DNA from: Lepidodermella squamata
Lineage: Eukaryota; Gastrotricha
Assembly (NCBI GenBank): GCA_047495785.1
Contig: JBLDXI010000021.1
Location: 2,542,001-2,606,000 of the forward strand
DNA: 64,000 nucleotides
Direction: 5' to 3'
The notes under the pieces are model-generated. The model worked only from the letters and a program-made list of their open reading frames with translations, had not been told where the DNA came from and made no database searches. Shown piece after piece: positions 47,201-57,715 of the stretch; position 1 is the first letter of the stretch, and each line of letters begins with the position of its first letter. The translations under genes were made by a program, and so were the position numbers.

Positions 47201-47953
47201 TTTGGTAACAACGGTACTAGTTTGAACTTCTGTACTCGGATGTACTCGCTCTGATGATGCACTCGGCGTTGATGAAGAAGGTAGATCGGACTGAAAATCA
47301 GCAGTCTTAGAATGTTTACTAGACAGCACCGGACTTGGCAAAGACAAAGTTGATGTCAATAAATTAGCATAAATCGACTTGCTATGGATTACGGTTGAAA
47401 TGGTCACCACTTTCGGAGAAGTAGTTGTGAAATTCGAGAAGTTACTAGGCGACTGAACCTGTTCACTGGCATTGAAATCCATTCCCTTTACTGATGAATT
47501 TCTCGTAATTGATGTCTTATCCAAGGTTTCATTGCCAACAAACGCTTTAGAAATGGCATTTTCTGTCAAATTAGCATTTTCAGGGACTGCAACTGATTTT
47601 GCTAGCCCCCGAGTAGCGTTTTTGAAATCAGATTTTTTATCATAAATATTGCCTTTCGGCAATTTCGAAATTGAAAAATCAGGAGAGCCGATTTTTGTTG
47701 TTGCATTGACATATGCCGCGGAAGAAGAATTTATCGGCAGGCTGGTTGGTCCGATGGAAAATACGCCGCGAGGTAGTCCGCTTCTTATGTTCAGAACGTT
47801 CCGAGAGGCGGCGGCAACTTTTCCAGAGCTGAATGTGGCATTTTTTTCCACCGGCAGCGAATTAGATCCCGATTTTAAAATGAACGCATCCAACTTGACC
47901 GAAATTCCAAAAATAGCGAGCAACAGACAGGACTGAGCAAAAGCCAACTCCAT
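44206..47953 (-). CDS. Receptor-type protein tyrosine phosphatase, single catalytic domain, mucin-like ectodomain
   Basis: Type I membrane phosphatase acting on phosphotyrosine. Eight exons: 47953-46511, 46458-46359, 46317-45966, 45906-45590, 45530-44741, 44684-44552, 44501-44306 and 44249-44206, in frame to 1124 aa. A signal peptide ([11 protein letters not shown] core) leads into about 370 aa rich in Ser/Thr/Asn with many N-x-S/T sites, then Cys-containing FN3-like segments. The membrane span is near 655-673 ([16 protein letters not shown], then RRYRR). The phosphatase domain has [30 protein letters not shown], the WPDQGVP loop near 961, and the P-loop [10 protein letters not shown], whose His is built across the 44741/44684 junction. 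One catalytic domain suggests the R3 class (PTPRB/J/O/H; worm DEP-1), but the ectodomain is not diagnostic. One intron (46358-46318) is only 41 nt. Confidence 0.92.
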
Positions 47954-50133
47954 CTATTGAATTCCGCAGACAGGCCTTGAATGTTTAATCCATCACGAAA
48001 ACTTCATTTTCATTAAAATTCGCAAGGAAGCCTATTTAATGCGCATATTCGGTGTATTCTTCATGTTATTATAATTAGTCATTTTCACGCTCGCGTAATA
48101 CGAATGTTATACTTCACACTTTACCTATCAGGAAACAAGATTACAAACTGGAAAGATTCCGTTGACTCTCTACCATCAAAAGTCGTTCTGTCTAGCAACG
48201 TATTTCTTCGCTCTCCGGATGGAATAATTCATTTTCAAAACTAATTCAAACTGAAAGTATACTGTCTTTTCTGAGATGCACTAGTGGTTGTTAAGCTCGT
48301 ATGCGCGTTTTGGTGGATGGGTTTCCAACTTCAAACACAAAATAAGGCCTGAAAGGGGAAAAGGCGCCACGATTTTCTTACCTATCACGGGGAGAACAAT
48401 ATTTGCAATATCTGACAGATTAGGAGGGGAGAGGGGAGGTCGGTTTGGACTTTGCACTGGTCATCTGTCAATATCGTTATAGAGCACGGCGAAAAAGCGC
48501 AAGTTATATTGAGTTGAAAAGATTTTTCAATAAAACAGAGTAAGAAAAGGCACATGAAAGAATATAAGTAATGCAAATATAATATAATGCTTACCAAATG
48601 GAATACATTTTATCTGACTTCGATTCTGATCTGATGCTGCAAGCGTTTTAATCAAGTCCTGGCACAGGCGTTGACTGCGCTAAACAATAAACAACGAAAA
48701 ACTTGCGGAACCCATAACCAACTCCACCCCAGGACAAGGCAACAGACAACAAACAAGACCTCATCCGAGACGGCCGAGACAGCCTGAGGGCGGTGAGTTC
48801 GACTTTTCGTCTCGGCCAACATACTGGGCCGCGCAAATGAGAAAAATAACATATAAATATTTCTAATGCATATCAATAAATAAGTAAAAATATGTAAAAA
48901 ACACAATTTGAAATATTTGTTTATATTATGCGTCACAAAATTATGAAAATATGGCGGTAAAACAAAGTTTGAAACGTGGGTTTTTTCACCAAAAATAAAA
49001 CCAATAAAAACATTGATCCAAAACTCATATTTTATGTCATCCAATTATGACATTTCTTGGCCCTTAATTTCATCGTCTGATAAGCATGAAGCCTGCTGGT
49101 GGGAAATCTTAAAAAGCTGAAGTAGTTGCGCTCCGTCGTTGACCTGAGCAGACGACACGGTTGTATCCGCAGAGGCCGCTTAAGGATGCACACGTGGGCT
49201 GCCATACCTCTCAATGGTTGTCTCGCTCGAGAGGTGGGGAAACCCACAGGTCGATTGACGGTCTTCTACGAAAAGGCTTACATAAACTCGAGCGGGGTTT
49301 GGCACCACATCCAATGGTGTCGGGTCTTCATTAGAGTGGGAGGAGAGAGTTGGCAGCCAGCTCACTCTCGGATCTTCCAAACCTGTCATCATCAACATCA
49401 TCATCATTATAACTTATATTTGCCAGTTAGCTCAAAATAAGCTTCTTTGTCCAGGGTAACACCTCGCAGCTTTTCATGGCTCTATTGCTTTCCGTGTAAT
49501 CGCGTGGTGGAAGGAGCTGCCGAGTGAGTTGCTATCATCGTCTGAAATTTTCAGAATGTTACTGAAAAGGAAGCTGGAAATGAAATCCGTATCATAAAAA
49601 AACCCATGTCATTCTGTCTATATGTAGTATATGTGTATATAGCCTTAACATATACTTGGTATATGAAATAATAATAATCACATCCTTCAGTTACCAAAGT
49701 GTTATTGTTTTTCGGGTATCGCAGCGTCTAATTGTTTATTTTGTACGATCAAAAGAACGAATTAGTGTTATTAGTGCTATGTGCAAAGTGAACAGTAAAC
49801 GACAAAGTTTGAACTATTAGTTGAATAGCAGTTAGATTTCGATCAAACCCACCATCAGGCGACTGTCCTGGTTCCCAAGCCTGAATTACCATAAATACCT
49901 CTTTTATTTCGTTATCATAAAGAGTGTTATGTCAGATCCCGCGTGCGACGAGCCGCGAAATTCTATCCACCTTGTTATCTCGCTATCTCTCGCAAGTTAG
50001 AATTTGATGGTTGAAGGTTGCGATTATTCCGCAATCCGCAGCTGTGCAAATGGCAATTTATCGTTACCGTTGCCTTTTTCTTTACCATTATCTTTTCTCG
50101 CCATTAGACGATTTATCAGGATTTTGTGGCGAA
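47954..50133. other. Intergenic stretch with possible LINE 3' end
   Basis: Around 49120-49412 the plus strand ends in a (CAT)n-like tract (TCATCATCAACATCATCATC) after CCAGCTCACTCTCGGATCTTC. This looks like the 3' end of an RTE-type element like the ATG-tailed copy at 22.9-23.8 kb, but I see no polymerase motif. The rest is AT-rich and unassigned. Confidence 0.35.
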
Positions 50134-50996
50134 ATGTCCTTCTTGCGCCATTCGCTATTCCGGGCATTCAGTGGCTCAGGAAATATTGATATCGCACGGT
50201 ACTGTTTCCAATTTCAATTGGAGGCGTTACAAAACTTATTTTGATTAGATCATCCAAGAAGCATTTCATCTTCGCCGCTCAAGCTGTCCGATATTCTTCA
50301 ACTTCTACGAAAAAAGAAAGTGAAGAAAGTGCACCTGAAAATATTCAGCAACCAGGAGTTTCTAACGAATCGTCATGTCAAGGCTGTAACGATTTATCGC
50401 GTCAACTTGCTGACTCTTTGAAGGCATCTGAAATACATTGTCCGCATAATTTAGCTTACCTTGAAACATATTACAGGAACAAAAGGAGATCGAAGCTCGA
50501 GTGTCTGACCTGACTGATAAATACAAGCGAGCTCTTGCTGAAATGGAGAATGTCCGCCATCGACTTATGAAGCAAGCTGATGATGCCAGATTGTTTGCGG
50601 TGCAATCATTCGCGAAAGATCTGCTTGTAGTTGCGGACTCTCTCAATCAGGCTGCGAAGAGTGTATCAACAGCTTCGTCAAAAATTAATGATGATGGCAA
50701 TTTTCGCGCGCTATATGATGGCCTTGTTTTGACGGATAATCAGCTACATCAGGTCATCTATTTAGCACCTAGAGTTTCTAAATCTATTTGGTTATTTACA
50801 GGTTTTCGGGAAGCATGGGCTCTCAAAAGTCAGTCCCGCAGTTGGTGAAAAATTTGATCCTAAAGTTCACGAAGCTCTATTTCAACAAGATCCCACGAAA
50901 GGTGAAGCTAGCGGCACCATTGCAGTAGTACAAAAGGTTGGATATGTACTTCGTGAGAGATGCATTCGTCCCGCTGTCGTTGGAGTCTTCAAATAA
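50134..50996 (+). CDS. GRPEL1: Mitochondrial GrpE, nucleotide exchange factor of mtHsp70
   Basis: Drives ADP release from matrix Hsp70 during protein import and folding. Four exons: 50134-50198, 50249-50423, 50477-50752 and 50802-50996, in frame to 236 aa. The ATG at 50134 gives an Arg/Ser-rich, acid-free start (MSFLRHSLFRAFSGSG) typical of a matrix signal. The long helix includes KYKRALAEMENVRHRLMKQA and FAKDLLVVADSLNQAAKSV. The beta-domain has VFGKHGLSKVSP, GEKFDPKVHEALFQ, TIAVVQKVGYVL and the end RPAVVGVFK. Intron 2 (50424-50476) begins GC rather than GT: AAG|GCATCT...TTACAG|GAACAA. The only GT nearby (GTCCGC, 50440) would give an immediate stop, so a GC-AG intron is the best reading. Length fits the family (about 217 in human). 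Confidence 0.93.
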
Positions 50997-51335
50997 CTCG
51001 ACCGGTTAATTGAGACGTTTGTTGTTGGTGTCCAATCACTATTGATAATCGCTTCGCAAGCGACCGAAATTTTTAAAAATGGTAGATCATATATGGAAAT
51101 AATTGAGCGAAATGTTAATATGCAGTAAAATAACCGACAGTATCCTTCTTTATCTCATTACAAGGTTGTGATGCTCTTGAATCGCTCTGGAAGAGGTTGA
51201 AGCGATTCGAGAACACATGTCAGCTTTTTTACATACATGGCAGGTGTAGGAGTTAACGGATGGGCTTCCATGCGCCTCATCCAGTCGTTTAGGTTGCTTA
51301 CTAGCATCGAGACAAGCGGGCGAGCAACAAATAAT
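50997..51335. other. 3' UTR of GrpE and flank
   Basis: No further gene was recognised. A short minus frame (SNLNDWMRRMEAHPL, about 51250-51300) resembles a LINE polymerase fragment next to the repeat arm but is too short to call. Confidence 0.3.
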
Positions 51336-51400
51336 CTTTATATCTTGATTTCTCTATTTCTTTACTTCTTTACGTCTTTACTAGAGCGTCGCAGCTCGGC
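51336..51400 (+). repeat. Single arm of the TTTATATCTTTA fold-back family
   Basis: The sequence ATCTTTATATCTTGATTTCT, followed by CTATTTCTTTACTTC and TAGAGCGTCGCA, matches the left arm of the element at 8943-9168. No second arm or middle is present here. A very GC-rich patch (GCGCGCTGCGCGCGCG) follows at 51412-51428. Confidence 0.65.
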
Positions 51401-51799
51401 CCGCTCGATTTGCGCGCTGCGCGCGCGTTACCCGCGATTTTCGGCGGGGTGAGAAAATTCCCATTAGTTTTATTGATGGAAAATATTTTTTGCAATGAAA
51501 TAAAAATAATTTAAATAATCAAGCAGCGAATTCAAGCAATTCAAACATTCGTTGATGAAATTGAGCGCTATAAGTTTATTTCTGACGATTCGGTTATTTT
51601 CCATATGTAACTATCTTCAGGGATACAGAGGATGAATTTTCTCATGAAGTTAAAATTGTAAAATTAAGGCGGAAATTTAAATTAGTGATAGTAAGGATTA
51701 TAAGCCTAATCTGATCCAGTAAATACGATTAATCTCTAACTAAAGTTATCTCGGCCTGGCTCGCCTGCACAGCTCATGAAAAATAAGCTCCATGAAGAG

Positions 51800-52760
51800 T
51801 TTCGCCTTGATTGAATCGGTTTGTTTATTCATATTCGGTTTCAGCTCGGTATCGCAAACATCTCCAAGACAAGGCAGTCCCATTTGTTGCGTCCTTTCAT
51901 TAATACTCTAAAGTTCTTATCAATTACCTCCTTTGCAACGCCATGACTTTGCATGTGCTTGCCAATATCCGTATATCTGTGCCCACGTTCAACTCGTTAG
52001 TGTAGGTGTCGAGACGTCATCCCGACATAATCGGCATCGCACCGATCACATTTAAAGTACCGTCAACTGTCAAGCGACTTTGACGGTGGGGTCACTTTGC
52101 CATGCGAAAATGGGGTGACTTATGCATAGCAATTCTCGAAGGTAGCCATGCTGATACTCCTCGAGTGGGGTACCCTAGGATGGCCCTAGAAAAGGCAAGC
52201 ATTGATGTGTATACTAGACGTCAATCGGTCGCCTTACCTGGTGATTAAAGACAGGTGAAGTTTATGAAATTTTTTGTGTTTTTTTTGGCAAAATTACAAT
52301 GACTCCGCAGTTAAGCAGGTGAGATCGAAATGATCGAAATGTCGCTTGACAGTTGACAGTAATACACGACTCGCTGCTCGTTGATGATAGACGGCTTCGT
52401 CTCTTTGGGACGAAAATTCTCGATGACCTTCCTGCTGACAAATATGGGTTCCAAACCCAGTTCAACCTTATTGCTGAGATCTCTCAATTGCCGTTTTACT
52501 ATCCTAGAAGCTTTTTCATCGATGTAGGGAATAGGTTTCTGCGCCTTCTGATTTCTTATCCTCGCTGGATTTAGGTTTGCCAATTTCACCATTAATTTAC
52601 CATCATCGAGAATTTTCGTCCCAAAGAGCCGACAATATGGGTCTCATGGCAAGCTCCTTCTCGTGGGTCTTGGGCAAACCTCTGAGGTGCACACGTCTGG
52701 CACCCTTGCTGTACACCAGTTCGGCAATCGCCTTACAGCTTCTTTACCGTCTCGTTTAGC
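51800..52760 (-). pseudogene. Penelope-like element remnant (copy 2): RT start, pre-nuclease linker, GIY-YIG remains
   Basis: On the minus strand, 52740-52620 reads GLPKTHEKELAMRPILSALW, the signature opening of Penelope-like reverse transcriptases. After an internal deletion, 52560-52370 reads IPYIDEKASRIVKRQLRDLS and FVSRKVIENFRPKE, the linker that precedes the GIY-YIG nuclease in these elements. The nuclease remains, 52050-51800, align with copy 1 at 4205-4650. A 300-bp MITE at 52060-52359 splits linker from nuclease. Most of the polymerase core is gone and there are several stops, so the copy is dead. Confidence 0.75.
52060..52359. mobile_element. 300-bp TA-flanked non-autonomous DNA element nested in the Penelope-like remnant
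   Basis: The ends are CCGTCAACTGTCAAGCGACTT at the left, shown here as its first part CCGTCAACTGTCAAGCGAC, and GTCGCTTGACAGTTGACAG at the right, complementary at 18 of 19 positions. TA flanks both sides (52058-52059, 52360-52361). The empty site in copy 1 (4462-4480) reads AGAGTAATACAC, against AAAGTA[element]TAATACAC here, which proves a TA duplication. This makes Tc1/mariner-type mobilization likely. No coding sequence is inside. Confidence 0.85.
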
Positions 52761-52954
52761 TGTTTTTCACGCTCGAGGGTGATAGAATTACAGAAATCTT
52801 ACAAGAAGAACTGAGGTCAAAATTGGATTGCTATCTCAAAACAGAGTTTACTGCGCAGATCAAACGAGCACGATCGGTTTGATCACCATTCCGTTAAATG
52901 ACCTGTCTAGTCATTATAGGACGGGTACATTGGAAGCACAACGCGATTGAGTCC

Positions 52955-53020
52955 GGATTCCGAAAAGGAGCTGAAGAACATGTTTCATCGATGTACATTT
53001 CCTGCAAAGATAGCTCGGCC
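52955..53020 (+). repeat. Dispersed repeat of about 65 bp, shared with 59947-60012
   Basis: The phrase GTCCGAAAAGGAACTGAAGA, with GAATATGTTTCATCGATGTA and CAAAGATAGCTCGGCC following, occurs at both places with a few differences and in the same orientation. The second copy lies in UMPS intron 2. The frame here (KELKNMFHRCTFPAKIARP) stays open for about 80 aa on the plus strand, but the product is not recognised. Confidence 0.6.
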
Positions 53021-53163
53021 CCATGTTTGCCGAGTGCCTTACTTTGCACTCCCGAAAAAGATATCCAGGGAAGATTTCATGGCGGCGTTTGAGCGCGGGT
53101 ACTGGGAGTTGTACTGGGAATCGGAGGACAAGCGACTTCTCGAACTGGCTGTGAAGGACCAAC

Positions 53164-53226
53164 TATCTTTTCTTTATATCTTTATTTCTCTATTTCTTTA
53201 CTTCTTTACTTCTTTACTTCTTTACT
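53164..53226 (+). repeat. Single arm of the TTTATATCTTTA fold-back family
   Basis: The sequence TTTATATCTTTATTTCTCTA runs into TTTCTTTACTTC repeated three times and then TACTAGAAA. It is the same arm as at 8943 and 51336, with an expanded TTTACTTC unit. No partner arm was found next to it. Confidence 0.6.
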
Positions 53227-53574
53227 AGAAAAATCGTCTTTACTGAAAAATCGTATTTGTGTACATACCTACCAACAACAACAACTGTTTACTTTCTTGG
53301 CAAAAATAACAAATTTGACTACCTATATTTATTGTTGCCAGCTTACACTCTCATTCTGAAAATTATATTTTATTTCATCGTCGAGCATTTATTGCGCCTA
53401 TATATAATAGAAAAAAATGATAATAAATTTCAAACGATGAGGAATTATTTGCGTGTACGTTTTTTTCGGCGAGAAATTAGGCAACAATTGAAAAGCAGGC
53501 TTTCATTCACAAAATAAGGAATATGTACAACAATGCCGAAGAATCGAATGTTCGAGATCAAGAGGTGTTCTTTT

Positions 53575-53609
53575 ACAGCAGCAGTCATGCAGCAGCAGCA
53601 GCAGCAGCA
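53575..53609 (+). repeat. (CAG)n microsatellite
   Basis: Two CAG runs (ACAGCAGCAGT, then CAGCAGCAGCAGCAGCAGCA). It sits in a short open frame with no recognised product. Confidence 0.7.
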
Positions 53610-53639
53610 TGTAAAGCATCGCTGCGCCAGAAATGTTGG

Positions 53640-53720
53640 GCCTGTCCTTTATTTTTCACAAAACAAGTCGAAACCCCGTCTTATATGTGAGACCGCCCTT
53701 TATTTGAGGCCTGACCTTAA
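53640..53720. repeat. GAGGCC/CCCCGTCTTATAT repeat, shared with 57294-57405
   Basis: CCCCGTCTTATATGTGAGAC and TTATTTGAGGCCTGACCTTA here parallel CCCCGTCTTATATTTGAGGC and TTTGAGGCCTGACCCTTATT at 57294-57360. The two blocks flank the near-intact LINE, suggesting that the LINE landed in or beside this older repeat. Confidence 0.55.
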
Positions 53721-53918
53721 TCGAACCATTCTCAGCTCATCACGCGGTACAACGCATCCAGTCGCCTCTGAATCGACCTCTAAATAGATCGGCATATGCT
53801 CAGTTTTTTAACCCAAAAGGAGAACGCGATGATGATGATGATGACGTAATATATAATTCGAATTCCGAATTCCTTTAAACTATTTCGAAAGTTATCAAAA
53901 TATATCATAAAATGATGA

Positions 53919-56900
53919 TATTTATTTATTTATTTATTTAGAAGCTATGACACCCAAGAGAGGGCAGCTTGACAATGTTTGAAGGAAAAAGCAACAGATA
54001 ATTTCAGGACAGGTTCAGATTTAGGACAGGAAAAGTGAGCACAGTGAGACGAAACAAAGGTTTGGACCATTCATCGTTTTAATATGTAGCAGTGATCAGT
54101 CAACAATTTGGATCAGTAGTACATAGTGTGTAAAAATAATAAAGATAATATTAAAACAAAATCTCAACAACTTCATAAAAGGCAGTAGCAGCTCATAATA
54201 GCTTCACAACAGTAAAAAAAAATAGAGTGCAATCAATTTATTAAAGTGCTAAACTAGAGGCATTTTTGTTGTAGAAAAAAGCGTGAGCAATTGAACGGCA
54301 TATGTCAGCTGACTCGGCCTGCCGTGCCTCAATAGGCAGTTGATTCCACAGTTCGGGACCTCTGTAACTCAGACTAAGCATTTCTCGGTTTGAGTCGCAT
54401 TTCGGCTTGAACATGGGTTCGGAATTTCGAACCTCGTATCGGGGAGGCGGGTTCAGACAAAAAAGCGCTTGCATTGCAGCCGGTGCTTGCTTGTTAAGGC
54501 ACTTCCATATGAAGGTGGCCAGGTGGATGGCGTGTTTTTGTTCCACGTCAACCCAGCCAAGGCGATGTCGCAGTGGTTGAGCATCAGCGAGCGGATGAGC
54601 GCCACAAATAACTCGAACTGCTCGGTCTTGCGTCGATTGAAGCCTGGCCAGTGTGGTCGGGGCAGCTTGGCCCAAGGTCAGGTCACCGTAATTCAAGTGA
54701 CTAAATATCAAACCATTGGCCATTAAGATAGCAGTCCTACGACTTACGAACTTCGAGGCCAGCTTGAGAGCAAACAAACCTCTTCTTGCTTTGCTTTTGG
54801 CACCATTTATGTGCTTCTGGAAAGACAGTTTATTGTCGATCGTAAAGCCAAGTGTTACCATTGCACTTGAAGGCTTAACAATTGCGTCGCCGATTTTAAT
54901 ACAGAAATCCGGAGCCGTAGGCATCGCGCATTTCAATATCAAAAATTGCGACTTTTTACCGTTAACCTGCAAAGAGTTGGATTTCAACCAGCAACAAACC
55001 CGATTGATTTCCTGTTGAAGAACCGATCTGAGTTCGTTGACGTTCCGACTGGCGAAATAAATTGTTATATCGTCTGCGTATTGTTTGATTCCGCAGCGCG
55101 TAACGACGAGTGATAGTTCATTTACGTACACTGTAAACATAAGTGGCCCTAAAACTGAGCCCTGAGGCACACCATGGTGAATTTCTTCGAAGGCAGATAG
55201 TGCGCTGTTAATCTTTGTAGCCTGGCGGCGATCGCTCAGGTAGTTACTCAGTAGATTCAGGGCGCTTGTTGAAAGACCCGCACTTTTGAGTGACTCGATG
55301 ATGCCACCATGGTTCAACGTATCGAATGCCTTTGATAGGTCGATTGAAATGGCACCAACGACCTTGCCTTCACACATAGAACGTCTCCAGTCCTCAGTGA
55401 ATTCGCCGACACAGGTGTCTGTGGAATGCTTCTCCCTAAATCCATGCTGTGCCGGTGTCCAGAATTCGAAAAGATGCTTTTTTAGTTGGAATGACAAGCA
55501 TCGCTCAAATGTACGTGCGATCGGTGATGTTATTGATATGGGACGATAATTGCTTAGGTCAGTACGGTTTCCCGATTTGTGAAGAGAAGATACGATCGAA
55601 ATCTTCCAGTCTGAAACAAAGACTCCTTCCGCGATTCCCATGTTGAATAATCTCGCCAGATGACAGGAGATTGTGGATTTGGTCATCTTTACAACGCACT
55701 CAGGTATGCCGTCATAGCCAGTTGTCGCTTTGTAGGATAGTTTATCGATAGCTGCCTCCACTTCAGCTAGCGAGACAGACCGAAATTCGAGGTTAGGATA
55801 CTTTTTTCGGCGCCTAACAAAGCTGAGGCTCGCCGCTAATGTTTGAGCAACTTTCGCGCCGGCTTGCGCGAAAAATACATTGAAAGCATTTGCCTTTTCC
55901 AATGACTCATTTCCACCGAGCTCTTGAAAGGGTCCACCGCGTTTGGGTTTCGGTCTGAAATCATTTATCACGCGCCATATTTTGCGCGGATCTCGACCTG
56001 CTTCAGTCAGACGCTTGTGATATTTTTCTCGACGCATTTTTCGACGTATTCTTTTCCTTTCACGCCGTGATAGGGTCGGGTCAACACTGGGCTTCCGCTT
56101 TTTGTTTGGTTGATTGGGCTTCTACACAATCAACGGGGCAACTTCGTTGACCGCTTCCAGTATGTAGGCTTTGATAATTTTCCAATAGCTTTCACAGTCA
56201 TGAATTGCCTTCTGATCGATCGAATCTAATTTAGCTCCCAGAATGCAGTTTAAACGATTCGAGTCAATGTTGCGCAGGTCACGTATTACGCGAACATCTG
56301 CATTTTTCGTTTCAGTAACGCCACTGTTCTCAAGAACCATTGTCGTTCCGTAATGGTCGCTGAGCCCGACTACTGTCCCAGCCATTGCCACTTCCGAGTC
56401 AGGAACGTTTGACCAGAAATGATCCAGGCACTTCCCAGAAGCAGGACGTGTTACCAAGTTAGCATAGGCCGGATGCAGGCCAAAGTCATTAAAAACTTCC
56501 TTCATCGCCTCTGCAACCTTCGGGTTAAGAAGATTCCAATTGAAGTCACCAGTAATTATGTGATAGTCGGCCTTAGTTGTTAAGCATTCAGTCAAAAACG
56601 CCTAAACTTCGTCAGCGTCAGATGCTGTGAAGGTCTCGCTATCACTTGGCCTTCGGTAAATGGCGGTTAGTGCTAGAGTTTTACCAGACGGCAGCTTAAT
56701 TATGCATTGCTGATTTTCAATTTTCGTTGAAGCGATGACTCGGTCGCAAATAACATTATATAGCTTGTAGATCAACAGTCCTACGCCACCTCCGTTGGAT
56801 CGATTACGACCTTTCCAGAAACACTCATACCCAAGGTAAGGATCTTTGAGACTTAGGTTCGGTTCGAACTCATCTTCCACGTATTTCGGGGTACACCCTT

Positions 56901-57291
56901 CCGGTATTTTTGTTTCACCTAGCATGATAGCCATTGGTCGAATAACTTCAGCAAATTCAGCTAACTCTGGCAATTTTTCCTTGGTAAGAAGTCCATTTAA
57001 ATTCGCATGAAAACAAGTGTGAAGATCAGGTGAGAACCTTGACTCCACCAAGTTATGGTGTTCGAGAGTAGGCAGAACAGTATCTGAAGGCCCAGGGTTT
57101 GGGGACAGACCAGATATGAGGAGTAATATCAAAATAAAACCCCTTTGTCGTGAGATTTGCCGGAAAGGATTCCGAGGATTGAAGCAAAAAAATATTGCAT
57201 ACCACTTATGAGTGACGCGTTCCGTTGTTCGCCCATCGTGAATGCCATTGTAAGGATGCCATGATACATTACGCGTGGGCGACCTGATCAT
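53919..57291 (-). mobile_element. Nearly intact non-LTR retrotransposon, endonuclease plus RT, interrupted only by two TAG codons
   Basis: One frame runs from 57291 to 54241 (1017 codons). The endonuclease reads HANLNGLLTKEKLPELAEF, MLGETKIPEGC, GGGVGLLIYKLYNV, ITGDFNWNLLNP and GLSDHYGTTMV. The polymerase reads LHKSGNRTDLSNYRPISITS, QHGFREKHSTDTCVGEFTED, SIDLSKAFDTLNH, HHGVPQGSVLGPLMF, KQYADDITIYF and LGFTIDNKLSFQKHI, with a C-terminal GPELWNQLPIEAR. Two in-frame TAG codons, at 56602-56604 and 56122-56124, are the only breaks. The 3' end after 54241 leads to a (TAAA)n tail at about 53919-53940. The family resembles Jockey/CR1-type elements and is related to the fragment at 33930-34290. No RNase H was seen. 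The 5' limit may extend slightly beyond 57291. Confidence 0.88.
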
Positions 57292-57293
57292 GA

Positions 57294-57405
57294 TTTGAGG
57301 CCTGACCCTTATTACTATTTTGAATGACCCTTGGGCCCCGTCTTATATTTGAGGCCGACTTTTATACGAGGCTGACTAACTTTCTTTTCGGGCAGTACGG
57401 TATTT
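57294..57405. repeat. Second block of the GAGGCC/CCCCGTCTTATAT repeat
   Basis: TTTGAGGCCTGACCCTTATT, CCCCGTCTTATATTTGAGGC and a TACGGTA terminus lie directly 5' of the LINE. See 53640-53720 for the other side. Confidence 0.55.
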
Positions 57406-57539
57406 ATTTACAGGCGACACACCACTATACCTAATATAGAATTATTAGAAAATTATTAATATAACAGTTTTTGCTTTTCTTTATAAAAGCGATCTTAAGG
57501 ACCGAAAATGTCATTTGCAATATCACGTATTGTCGGACA

Positions 57540-57715
57540 TAGCGCAATCGCGCCAGCAGCAGGTCCACTAAAAGTTGGAAAGTAGTCATTTCGATATATT
57601 ATTAAAGAACTAAAACAAAAAAAATAAAAAGTCCGCCTTAAACAAATCGCCTAGATGCTACGCTCCATTAAAGAGGTAAAGAAAGTAAAGAACTATAGAA
57701 TTAAAGATATAAAGA
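57540..57715. mobile_element. Partial fold-back MITE, inverted relative to 8943-9168
   Basis: Positions 57540-57715 are the near reverse complement of about 8943-9110: GGTCCACTAAAAGTTGGAAA, AAAAAGTCCGCCTTAAACAA and TAAAGATATAAAGAA appear in the expected order. The other arm is missing. It ends next to a duplicated TTTCTCTATGG phrase at 57768-57800. Confidence 0.65.
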
